Position numbers and translations under genes: made by a program
Assembly: GCA_040507895.1 (NCBI GenBank)
Contig: JBEVNX010000085.1
Location: 1 to 26,092, forward strand
Direction: 5' to 3'
Origin: JBEVNX01 sp040507895
Lineage (GTDB): Bacteria > Desulfobacterota > Binatia > JACPRU01
DNA: 26,092 nucleotides
Part shown: piece by piece, positions 7,122 through 14,181 of the stretch
How the letters are laid out: every line of letters starts with the position of its first letter
Position numbering within the stretch: the first letter of the stretch is position 1
The notes under the pieces: model-generated
Seen by the model: the letters and a program-made list of their open reading frames with translations, nothing else
Database searches by the model: none
What the model was told of the DNA's origin: nothing

Positions 7122-9563
7122 CTAGCGATAGATCTCCATCAGCTCGATGACGCCGAGCTTCTTCATCATCCCGAAGAGGTACCCCTTGATCTCCTGCGCG
7201 CTCGGCATCTCGAGCACCTTGCGGGCCATGTCCCGTGTGGTCGAGTATTCGACGGAACGCACCAGACGCTTGATGGACGGGATGTAGAACGACCCCATGC
7301 TCAGTTGCTCGATACCGAGGCCGATGAGGATCAGTGCGCACACGGGGTCGGCCGCCATCTCGCCGCAGATGCCGAGCGGCCGCCCCGCCTTCTTCGCCGC
7401 GCGGACCGTGGCGGCGATGGCCCGCAGCACCGCGGGATGGAGCGGCTCGTAGAGCGGCGCGACCTTGCGATTGTTGCGGTCGACGGCCAGCAAGTACTGG
7501 ATGAGGTCGTTGGTCCCGAGGCTCAAGAAGTCCACCTCGCGGGCGAGCTCCTCGGCCTGGAGAACCGCCGACGGCACCTCGACCATGATTCCCACTGGCA
7601 TCGCCTCGTCGAAGGCGATGCCTTCCTGGCGTAGCTCGCGGCGCGTCTCCTCGAGGAGCTCCTTGCTGCGCCAAACCTCCTCGACGCTGGAGATCATCGG
7701 GAGCAGCAGCCGAACGCTGCCGTGTACGCTAGCTCGGAGGATCGCGCGGAGCTGCAGCTTGAACAGATCGGGAACCTCGAGAGAGATGCGGATCGAGCGC
7801 CACCCAAGGAAGGGGTTCTCCTCCTTCCCGAGACGGAGATAGCTCGGGTACTTGTCGGCGCCGAGATCAAGAGTGCGCAGCGTGACGCGCTTCGGGCCGA
7901 GCGCATCGATGACGCGGCGATAGAGTCGGAGCTGCTCCTCCTCGTCGGGGAAGTCTCGATAGGTGAGAAATGGGAACTCGGTGCGATAGAGACCGACCCC
8001 TTCGGCGCCGTGGCGATGCGCGAAGGCTAGGTCTCCCATCAGACCGATGTTCGCCTCGAGGGTGATGCGCCGACCGTCGACGGTCTCCGCCGGCAAGTCG
8101 TGTAGTGCCTCGAGCTCGCGGTTGAACGCGCGGTACTCGCGATCCAGTCGCTCGTATTCCGCCAGCACGTCGCGCGACGGGCTCACGTATACGGCTCCGG
8201 CGTTGCCGTCGACGACCAGCGAGTCGCCCTCTTGGACCGTCTCGAGCAGCGAATCGACACCGACGACCGTGGGGATCTCGAAGGATTTCGCGAGAATGGT
8301 TGCGTGCGAAGTGGCTCCCCCGGTCGCTAGCGCGATCGCGTTCAGCCGCTGCGGCTCGATCGCCGCGAGGTCCGACAGCGTCAGCTCCTCGGCGACCAGC
8401 ATGCATCCTTCCGGCATCTCCCGCATCTCGTCCACCACGCCGAGGAGGTTCCGCAAGAGCCGGTGCCCGATGTCGCGCACGTCGGTCGCTCGCTCGCGCA
8501 GATAGCGATCCGTCATGCGACCGAAGGCTCCGACGTACTCGTCGATGGTGAACTGCAGTGCGGTTTCCGCGGCGAATCCGTCGTCGATGAAGCCACGGAT
8601 CTTGTCGAGGAAGCTCTTGTCCTCGAGCATCATGCGGTGAGTGTCGAAGAGGCTGCCGTCGACCTCGGGGACCCGGTCGCTCATGCGCGATTTGAGGTCG
8701 TCGATCTGGGTCACCGAGCCGTCGAGAGCCTTACGGAACCGCTGCCACTCCGCGGCTGGGTCCTCGCTGCGGAGCTCGCCGACTTGGTCGAAGCTCACCA
8801 GTGGACGCAGCACGTGGGCGGCGCCGATGCCGAATCCCGGCGCGGCCGCCACGCCGACGAGCCGCGCCGTCCGCGAACGCTCCTCGGCGCTTTGCGAATC
8901 GAGGTCCTGCTGCTTCTCGTAAGCACGCAGCTGATGGATCGCGGCGATCATGCGCTGACGATACTCGTTGCGCTCCTTCTCCTTGCTCTGCAGGGACTCG
9001 GAGAGCCGCAGCTGCCCGATGATGCCCGCGACCTGGGCGGCGATAGCCTTCATGAGCCGCAGCTCGTCTCCGCCGAAGCGTCGCCGGCGCAGCGTCTGCA
9101 CCACCAGCACCCCGAGCGGTTTCTTGCGCTCGACGACCGGGACCCCAAGGAAGGAGTGGTAGCGCTCCTCCCCGGTCTCGGGAAAATACTTGTAGCGAGG
9201 GTGAGCGAGCGCGTCGACGACCATTACGGGCTCGAGGCGCTCGAGCACCAATCCCGTCAGGCCCTCGTCGAGCGCCATGCGCACCTTGCCGATCGAGCCC
9301 TTGTGGAGGCCTTCCGTCGCCCAGAGCGTGAGCCGCCGTGCGCGCGGCTCATAGATGTAGAGCGAGCACACCTCCGTACTGGTGCGCTCGGCGACGACGC
9401 GCACGATGCTCTCGAGCGACTCCTGGAGATCGTGAGAGCTCGACAGGATCGCACCGATGTCTTCGAGCACGGAGAGTCCGTGAGACGCCCGCCGCGCGCG
9501 CAGCGACGCCGCGTGATTGCGCCGCGCAGTCCTGAGCTGTGGCTTTCGCTTGGGTCGGCTCAT
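7122..9563 (-). CDS. ptsP: PtsP, nitrogen-PTS phosphoenolpyruvate-protein phosphotransferase (EI-Ntr)
   Basis: EI-Ntr autophosphorylates from PEP and passes the phosphate to NPr, feeding a regulatory rather than sugar-importing PTS. A basic N-terminus (1-28) is followed by a GAF domain (about 30-185) and a helical linker. The HPr-binding region comes next, then the swivelling phosphohistidine domain with GGATSHATI, in which His420 is the phosphorylated residue. The C-terminal PEP-binding barrel has SLGTNDLIQY and GICGEMAADP with the catalytic Cys733. At 813 residues it has the family's full length. The ATG at 9563 overlaps the stop of the decayed thiD as ATGA and has no obvious Shine-Dalgarno, so coupling or reinitiation is likely. 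No NPr or EIIA-Ntr gene is visible nearby. Confidence 0.96.
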   Translation of the reverse strand: MSRPKRKPQLRTARRNHAASLRARRASHGLSVLEDIGAILSSSHDLQESLESIVRVVAERTSTEVCSLYIYEPRARRLTLWATEGLHKGSIGKVRMALDEGLTGLVLERLEPVMVVDALAHPRYKYFPETGEERYHSFLGVPVVERKKPLGVLVVQTLRRRRFGGDELRLMKAIAAQVAGIIGQLRLSESLQSKEKERNEYRQRMIAAIHQLRAYEKQQDLDSQSAEERSRTARLVGVAAAPGFGIGAAHVLRPLVSFDQVGELRSEDPAAEWQRFRKALDGSVTQIDDLKSRMSDRVPEVDGSLFDTHRMMLEDKSFLDKIRGFIDDGFAAETALQFTIDEYVGAFGRMTDRYLRERATDVRDIGHRLLRNLLGVVDEMREMPEGCMLVAEELTLSDLAAIEPQRLNAIALATGGATSHATILAKSFEIPTVVGVDSLLETVQEGDSLVVDGNAGAVYVSPSRDVLAEYERLDREYRAFNRELEALHDLPAETVDGRRITLEANIGLMGDLAFAHRHGAEGVGLYRTEFPFLTYRDFPDEEEQLRLYRRVIDALGPKRVTLRTLDLGADKYPSYLRLGKEENPFLGWRSIRISLEVPDLFKLQLRAILRASVHGSVRLLLPMISSVEEVWRSKELLEETRRELRQEGIAFDEAMPVGIMVEVPSAVLQAEELAREVDFLSLGTNDLIQYLLAVDRNNRKVAPLYEPLHPAVLRAIAATVRAAKKAGRPLGICGEMAADPVCALILIGLGIEQLSMGSFYIPSIKRLVRSVEYSTTRDMARKVLEMPSAQEIKGYLFGMMKKLGVIELMEIYR

Positions 9564-10038
9564 TGAAGAACGCCGGATGATACCTCAGTGCCGTCGTCGG
9601 CGAGAAGAGCCGGGGCCGCAAAGACCGAGGTGCATTCGTCCTGATCGCACAGCGCCCGCACGCCGCCCCGGTCCAGCAATCGGGCGTCGCTCGTCGACCG
9701 AATCACCGGGTCGACCACCAGGTTCCCGACTCGAAAGCGCTCGAGAACCGAGGCGACCGACGCCACGAGCGCCCGAGAACAGAGCATCCCGGTCTTCACG
9801 GCGTCGGCGCCGAGGTCGCCGAGCACGGCCTCGATCTGCGCGCGGACGACCCGAGGCGCGACGGCGCTCACCGCGTGCACGCCTCGAGAATCCTGGACGG
9901 TGATCGCGGCCACCGCGGAGGTCGCGAGACGCCGAGCGCCGCGAAAGTCGTCACAGCGGTGTGAACCCCGGCACCCCCGCTGCTGTCCGAGCCGGCGATC
10001 GAGAGCGCGCGGGGGGGCCTGCCCCTCCTCGCGCTCAT
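9560..10038 (-). pseudogene. thiD: Truncated, frameshifted thiD (HMP/HMP-P kinase) remnant
   Basis: ThiD phosphorylates hydroxymethylpyrimidine in thiamine synthesis. The N-terminus is clear: RALSIAGSDSSGGAG then TTFAALGV, from the ATG at 10038. At about 9925-9928 the frame breaks. The continuation AVAAITVQDSRGVHAV, DAVKTGML and VVDPVIRSTSDARLLD is in another frame, and one added base would join the halves. The original frame stops at 9868. Homology ends soon after RLLD; the tail to 9560 is not ThiD-like, and the C-terminal half with the GTGC anion-hole motif is missing. About 155 of the usual 260 or so residues remain. It starts in an ATGA overlap with the DegT remnant and its last stop overlaps the ptsP ATG. 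A sequencing indel could explain the shift but not the missing half. No TPP riboswitch is evident. Confidence 0.8.
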
Positions 10039-10463
10039 CGCTTGCGGTAGAGGACGTGAACGGGCATCAGCGCGGGACGCCGCGCCGTGCGCGGCATCCG
10101 CCAGCGCCGAGCGTGCGGCCTCGGGCCCGAGGTTGAAGGTGGCCGGGTCGATGTCGACGAAGACCAGCCGCGCTCCCGTTCGCACGTCGACCCGACTGTC
10201 GCGAAGAACGTGAACGGAGTGGTGACCACCGCATCACCCGGTCCGACGTCGAACGCCGTCAGCGCCAGGAGCAGCTCGTCGCTACCCGGCGCCACGCCGA
10301 GGGCGTGGCGGGCACCCGTGTACGTGCTCATCTCGCTCTCGAAGCGATCCACGGTCGAACCGAGCACGAACTGCTGGTCCGCGAACACGCGCTCGACCGC
10401 CCGCTCGGTCTCGCCACGAATCGCCTGGTACTGCGCCTTGAGATCGAGCAACGGGACCCTCAT
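10035..10463 (-). pseudogene. Truncated DegT/DnrJ/EryC1-family aminotransferase remnant
   Basis: Intact members are PLP-dependent sugar aminotransferases of about 370 residues used for cell-surface or antibiotic sugars. Here the N-terminus is textbook: MRVPLLDLKAQYQAIR, FVLGSTVDRFESEM and VVTTPFTFFATVGST. At about 10185-10188 homology jumps to another frame, which reads RTGARLVFVDIDPATFNLG. Near 10085-10100 it returns to the first frame (PALMPVHV), so the two shifts are compensatory. Everything after residue 142 is absent, including the PLP-binding lysine, so the product cannot be an active transaminase. The first frame stays open end to end. The start overlaps the MEMO-family stop as ATGA, and the stop overlaps the thiD start as ATGA. 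No other sugar-biosynthesis genes adjoin it. Confidence 0.8.
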
Positions 10464-11335
10464 CCCGCCGCCTCGGCCACGGTATGAAACAGCAGCGCGG
10501 CGTAGCTGACCGAGTGCTCGAAATCGCCGGTGACCTCGAGCGACGTGCGGTACGCGGCGAGATCCGCGGAAAAGCGCCCGCGGGCGAAGCTCAGGAAGGC
10601 CTGGATCGGTCCTCTCCCGCAGACGGTGATGCCGGTCGAGCGGAGGTAGTCGGCGAACGCCGCTCGATCGCCGTGCCGGATGGCTTCGATCGCCCCGAAG
10701 TCTAGCCGGCGGAGCTCGGCGGACACGAACTCCGGGTCGTGCGGCGGGAATGGCAGGTAGTCGAAGCTCGCGCCGTAGTGCGTGAAGTCGGTGCTGACCA
10801 CGTAGAGCGTCTCCTCGTCGTCGAGTTCGGCGAGGCCACGGCCGAGGGCGATCAACTCATCGGAGGCCTCGTGCGACCCAACGAGCACGGGGACGATCGA
10901 CAGCGCGGGATCGACGACCTGCAGGAACGGGAGCTCGATCTCAAGTGCATGCTCTCGAGCATAGGGCCGGGCGTCCGCTGCGAACAGCGACGCTTCGACC
11001 AACTTACGCGCGCCCTCGCGGTCGACGCGTATGATGCCGAGCGGCGTCTCGAATCCGGCGCCGGGAAACACCGCGGCGCCCGCGAAGGAGCGATAATGGC
11101 TCGGCGCCAGGACCACCGCGCGCCGCCATCGACCGCGCCCGAGTTTCGAGAACGCGGCCCCCGCAACGGGGCCGGAGTATCGATAGCCTGCGTGCGGCAC
11201 GAGAATCGCCCGCAAGGTGGCGTCGCAAGTACGCTCCTCGCCGAGACAGCGCTCGACTTCGAAGCGAAGATCCTCGGCATCAGCGGGATACCAGCTGCCC
11301 GCCAGGTTCGAGGGATGGATCTCCGGACCGCTCAT
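10460..11335 (-). CDS. MEMO1 family protein (AmmeMemoRadiSam system protein B type)
   Basis: This 291-residue member of the MEMO/YjbQ-independent dioxygenase-like fold family has unknown bacterial function. It shows the family hallmarks HPSNLAGSWYP (7-17), ILVPHAGYRYSGPVAGAAF (44-62), VLAPSHY (75-81), REHALEIELPF (127-137) and STDFTHYG. The metal-site-type histidines His48, His80 and His129 are present. The ATG at 11335 is chosen because the family N-terminus (IHPSNLAGSWYP) begins there; the frame is open further upstream only through cobB. It begins 5 bases after the cobB stop, and its own stop overlaps the next start (ATGA). In many genomes MEMO sits with an AMMECR1-domain gene and a radical SAM gene; neither partner is adjacent. 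The radical SAM gene two doors up is HpnH-like, not the AmmeMemoRadiSam type. Confidence 0.92.
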   Translation of the reverse strand: MSGPEIHPSNLAGSWYPADAEDLRFEVERCLGEERTCDATLRAILVPHAGYRYSGPVAGAAFSKLGRGRWRRAVVLAPSHYRSFAGAAVFPGAGFETPLGIIRVDREGARKLVEASLFAADARPYAREHALEIELPFLQVVDPALSIVPVLVGSHEASDELIALGRGLAELDDEETLYVVSTDFTHYGASFDYLPFPPHDPEFVSAELRRLDFGAIEAIRHGDRAAFADYLRSTGITVCGRGPIQAFLSFARGRFSADLAAYRTSLEVTGDFEHSVSYAALLFHTVAEAAG

Positions 11336-11340
11336 CCGGC

Positions 11341-12105
11341 TCACGCCGCCATCGCTTGCAGGATCTCCGACATCCTCGCGCCCGCCTTGCCATGCACCAC
11401 CACGGTCGCCAAGCGGTCGCAGGGAGTGGTCTCGAGATTGACGACGACAAGCTTGGCGCCGTGCTCCACCGCGCGCACCGGTAGATAGGCGGCGGGATGA
11501 ACGACCAGCGAGGATCCGATGACCAGAAATACGTCGGCGTGCTCCGCGTGCTCGAAGGCAAGCGCCGTTTCGCGCTCGGGCATCGCTTGGCCGAAGGAGA
11601 CCGTGGCGGGCTTGAGGATGCCGCCGCAGGACAAGCACGTGGGCGCCGTCTCGCCCGCCCGCACGCGGGCCTGGACCTGCTCGCGCGGCAGCCGATCGCT
11701 ACACGAGAGACACACGACGTGTAGCGCGGTCCCGTGGATTTCGATCACGAGGTCGGGCGAGCTGCCCGCTCGCTGATGGAGCCCATCGATGTTCTGCGTA
11801 ATCACCGCGCGCAGGTGGCCGCGTCGCTCGAGATCCGCAACCGCACGGTGAGCGGCGTTGGGCTCGGCCCCGGCCAACACGGGATGGATGTCGAGGCTCA
11901 TCTTCCAGTAGCGTTCGCGGTGGGCGCGATTGGCAACGAAGTTTTGGTACGTGAACTCCTGGGGATCGTACTTCGTCCAGATCCCGCCGGGACTGCGGAA
12001 ATCGGGAATGCCCGATTCCGTGCTGATGCCCGCCCCGGTGAGAACCACGAGATCGGTCGAGCTCGACAGCAGCTCGGCCGCGCGCTGAACGGGCGACGAC
12101 GTCAC
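11341..12105 (-). CDS. cobB: NAD-dependent protein deacylase, sirtuin (CobB)
   Basis: Sirtuins remove acyl groups from lysines using NAD+. In bacteria a typical target is acetyl-CoA synthetase. This 254-residue protein has GAGISTESGIPDFRSPGG (24-41), TQNIDGLH (103-110) and the catalytic His124 in EIHGT. It also has a structural zinc site CLSC (132-135) and CLSC (157-160), then VSFGQAMP and the NAD-site GSSLVVHPAAYLP. All catalytic parts are intact. The start is a GTG at 12105. It is separated from hpnH by 67 bases and from the MEMO-family gene by 5 bases, so it may lead the cobB-MEMO-(degT)-(thiD)-ptsP transcript. An unrelated zinc deacetylase-family gene lies 4.5 kb away. Confidence 0.95.
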   Translation of the reverse strand: MTSSPVQRAAELLSSSTDLVVLTGAGISTESGIPDFRSPGGIWTKYDPQEFTYQNFVANRAHRERYWKMSLDIHPVLAGAEPNAAHRAVADLERRGHLRAVITQNIDGLHQRAGSSPDLVIEIHGTALHVVCLSCSDRLPREQVQARVRAGETAPTCLSCGGILKPATVSFGQAMPERETALAFEHAEHADVFLVIGSSLVVHPAAYLPVRAVEHGAKLVVVNLETTPCDRLATVVVHGKAGARMSEILQAMAA

Positions 12106-12172
12106 CGCAAGATAGTTTCACCGCGTGGCGCCGCGGTCAATCACGGGTCGCGACGGTGCGAAGCCAGAGCCG

Positions 12173-13207
12173 CTACGAGAGAAACTGCCACTTCGCCATC
12201 GTCCAGACGTCGCTCCAGCTCTCACCGAGCTTGCGAACGACCGACGGCTCGAACCCCGAGTGCATGAAGCAGTTCTGGCAGCGCTCGTCCTCGCGCTTCT
12301 CCCAGTAGTCCCAGTCTACGCTTCCCCAGAACTCGTTCCACGTGGGATAGTACTTGTCGCCGATCAGATAGCAGGGGCCCTTCCAACCTAGCGGCGTGCG
12401 CGTGACGTTTCCCCAGGGAGTGCAAGGATAGTCTCGACGTCCGGCGGCGAACTCGAGGAAGAGCGGCGTATTGAACACAGGGTACTTCGCCGCGAGCGCG
12501 AGGATCTTCGTGAACTTCTCGTGGATCTCCTTGCGGAACATGAAGTGCTCGGTTTCGAGCTTCTCGTAGTGGTAGCCGGGCGAGATGAACATGCCCCTCA
12601 CTCCGAGCGATGTGAGGAGCTGCATCATCTCTTCGATCTCCTCGACCGACGTCTCCCGGAACACCGTCGTGTTCGTGCACATCTGGTAGCCGAGGGCGAG
12701 GCCCTTCTGGATCATTGCGATCGCCTTGTCGAACACGCCCTCGCGATCACAAACGAAGTCATGGGTCTCGCGCATGCCGTCGAGGTGAACGTTGATCGAC
12801 AACCGCGGGCTCGGCTTCGCTTTCTCGAAGAACCGGTCGAGCAGAATGCCGTTCGTGCAGAGGTAGATGTGCCTCCTCCGCTCGATGGCCGCCTGCACGA
12901 GAGGTACCAGCTCCGGGTAGATTGTCGGTTCGCCCCCGCAGATGGAGAGAACGGGCGCGCCGGAGTCGTCGAGAGCCTGGACGCATTGCTCGAGCGACAG
13001 GCGGTTGCGGATGTCCCCGGTGTGGCGCTCCGGCGTGCAACCGAGGCACGCCAGATTGCACGTGTACAGCGGCTCGAGCATCAGCACCACCGGGAAGCGC
13101 TTGTTGCCCTCGAAATTATTCTTGATCTGCCACCGCAACATATCGGTGGTCACGTGCATGGGGAAACGCATCGCTCGGGTCCCTGCCCTCCGACCCTGGT
13201 TCGTCAT
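12173..13207 (-). CDS. hpnH: Radical SAM protein HpnH-like (adenosylhopane synthase family)
   Basis: HpnH joins a 5'-deoxyadenosyl radical to diploptene, giving adenosylhopane, the first step of hopanoid side-chain building. This 344-residue homologue has the cluster motif CNLACLGC (Cys50, Cys54, Cys57), GGEPTIYPEL (91-100), a VHLDGMRETHD segment and PLFLEFAAGR. The DUF3463-type C-terminus has CTPWGNVTRTPLGW, PCYLIGD and CQNCFMHSGFE (310-320). In HpnH proteins I know, the last motif has a third Cys (HCG); here it is Ser317. The residues after the cluster (TPERHTGD) also differ from the usual GKI. The start could be the ATG at 13207 or the later MRFPMH (residue 13). hpnG lies 57 bases upstream, supporting the hopanoid role. 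Confidence 0.88.
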   Translation of the reverse strand: MTNQGRRAGTRAMRFPMHVTTDMLRWQIKNNFEGNKRFPVVLMLEPLYTCNLACLGCTPERHTGDIRNRLSLEQCVQALDDSGAPVLSICGGEPTIYPELVPLVQAAIERRRHIYLCTNGILLDRFFEKAKPSPRLSINVHLDGMRETHDFVCDREGVFDKAIAMIQKGLALGYQMCTNTTVFRETSVEEIEEMMQLLTSLGVRGMFISPGYHYEKLETEHFMFRKEIHEKFTKILALAAKYPVFNTPLFLEFAAGRRDYPCTPWGNVTRTPLGWKGPCYLIGDKYYPTWNEFWGSVDWDYWEKREDERCQNCFMHSGFEPSVVRKLGESWSDVWTMAKWQFLS

Positions 13208-13264
13208 TGACCATCTGGTCAGGGGTCGTCTTAGCCGACGAGGCCCGGTTTGGCAACCTACCTG

Positions 13265-14041
13265 TCAGTGAAGCCCGCGAATCAACTCGCGATGCAGGTG
13301 ATCAAGCGCCCGCCTGCAGGTCCGCATCGCCGAGCGGAGCGCGAATAACTCGCGCAGCAAGCCCGGCCGCCGGACCAGCGCTCGCACGAGAGCCGGAGCC
13401 GAAACGTAGCCCTCCGCCGTCAGCACGGCCGGCAGCTCTGGGGCGAGCGCCGTGCTTGCCGGGTCGAGGATCACGCGCGCCGCGCTGAACTCGATGCCCT
13501 TAGCGGAGCAACAATCGGCGATTGCAGCCCCTTCCATCTCGACCGCAACAGCGCGGCTCGCCTCGGCAGCCTGCCTCTTGCTCTCGGGATCGAGCAAGGT
13601 CCTCTCGCTGGTGAGTATGCGCCCAACGCGAGCCACGAGACCCGCGGCCAGACTGGCGCGACGATAGCGCTCGCGCCATTCGACGCTCGTCACCCGGTCC
13701 CCGCCGCCTCCACCAACGACTGCGTCGGCCACCACCACGTCACCGATTCCGATGCCGCTCGCAAGGGCGCCGGCGCATCCCGTCGAGGCGACGGCCGCCG
13801 GCCGCACGACGTCCAGTGCCCAGCGCGTTCCCTGCGCCGCGCGATCCGAACCGATGCCGACGCGCAGCAACCAGTACGGTGCGTTTCCCGCCCGGCCCTT
13901 CCAGAGCGTGAAAGGCCCGCTGCGGGAAACCACCCGGCCATCGATCGCAGGCACGATTGTCGCGGCTTCCCAGCCGAGCGCCGCGACGAACAGCACGCTT
14001 CGCTCGATAGCGCCTCCCAACGTTACCTCGAGCGGCAGCAC
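13265..14041 (-). CDS. hpnG: Hopanoid-associated nucleoside phosphorylase/hydrolase (HpnG-like)
   Basis: HpnG removes adenine from adenosylhopane to give ribosylhopane and belongs to the PNP/MTA nucleosidase fold. The 258-residue protein has an N-terminal LFVAALGWEA, then VGIGSDRAA and ASTGCAGALASGIGIGDVVVAD. The substrate-binding motif VEMEGAAIAD starts at residue 167, and VILD carries Asp193 at the position of the nucleosidase catalytic acid. It is the first gene of a pair with hpnH 57 bases downstream, which is the main reason for choosing HpnG over a generic 5'-methylthioadenosine nucleosidase. The start is uncertain: the GTG at 14041 has no clear ribosome binding site, and a GTG in front of LFVAALG would fit the family equally well. 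Confidence 0.82.
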   Translation of the reverse strand: MLPLEVTLGGAIERSVLFVAALGWEAATIVPAIDGRVVSRSGPFTLWKGRAGNAPYWLLRVGIGSDRAAQGTRWALDVVRPAAVASTGCAGALASGIGIGDVVVADAVVGGGGGDRVTSVEWRERYRRASLAAGLVARVGRILTSERTLLDPESKRQAAEASRAVAVEMEGAAIADCCSAKGIEFSAARVILDPASTALAPELPAVLTAEGYVSAPALVRALVRRPGLLRELFALRSAMRTCRRALDHLHRELIRGLH

Positions 14042-14141
14042 CGTGGCTGCAGCCTGTCAATGAAGGATAGCAAGGAAGCTTCTTACCGCGAAGCCGCGTC
14101 GCGGTCACTCCCGATTCGAGCCCCACGCTCGCGCCGGAGAG

Positions 14142-14170
14142 TTGACCCCCCTCCGGGCCGCGCGTACTGT
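14142..14170 (+). promoter_or_regulatory. Candidate sigma-70-type promoter of the PBP1A gene
   Basis: TTGACC (14142-14147) and TACTGT (14165-14170) are separated by exactly 17 bases in the divergent hpnG/PBP1A spacer. The -35 box matches 5 of 6 consensus bases, the -10 box only 3 of 6. Transcription from here would leave about 5 bases before the ATG at 14182 but a normal leader before the in-frame ATG at 14236. Confidence 0.3.
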
Positions 14171-14181
14171 TCGCGGCTGAG

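Noticed and set aside
9900..10060. TPP riboswitch controlling thiD
   Set aside because: thiD begins inside the preceding frame with no leader, and no THI-box-like sequence is visible.
10035..10190. Programmed ribosomal frameshifting in the DegT frame
   Set aside because: No slippery heptamer or downstream stimulatory structure is apparent, and the catalytic half of the protein is absent anyway.
10739..11488. 249-codon plus-strand open frame over the MEMO-family gene
   Set aside because: It is antisense to a gene with clear MEMO hallmarks and has no domain of its own.
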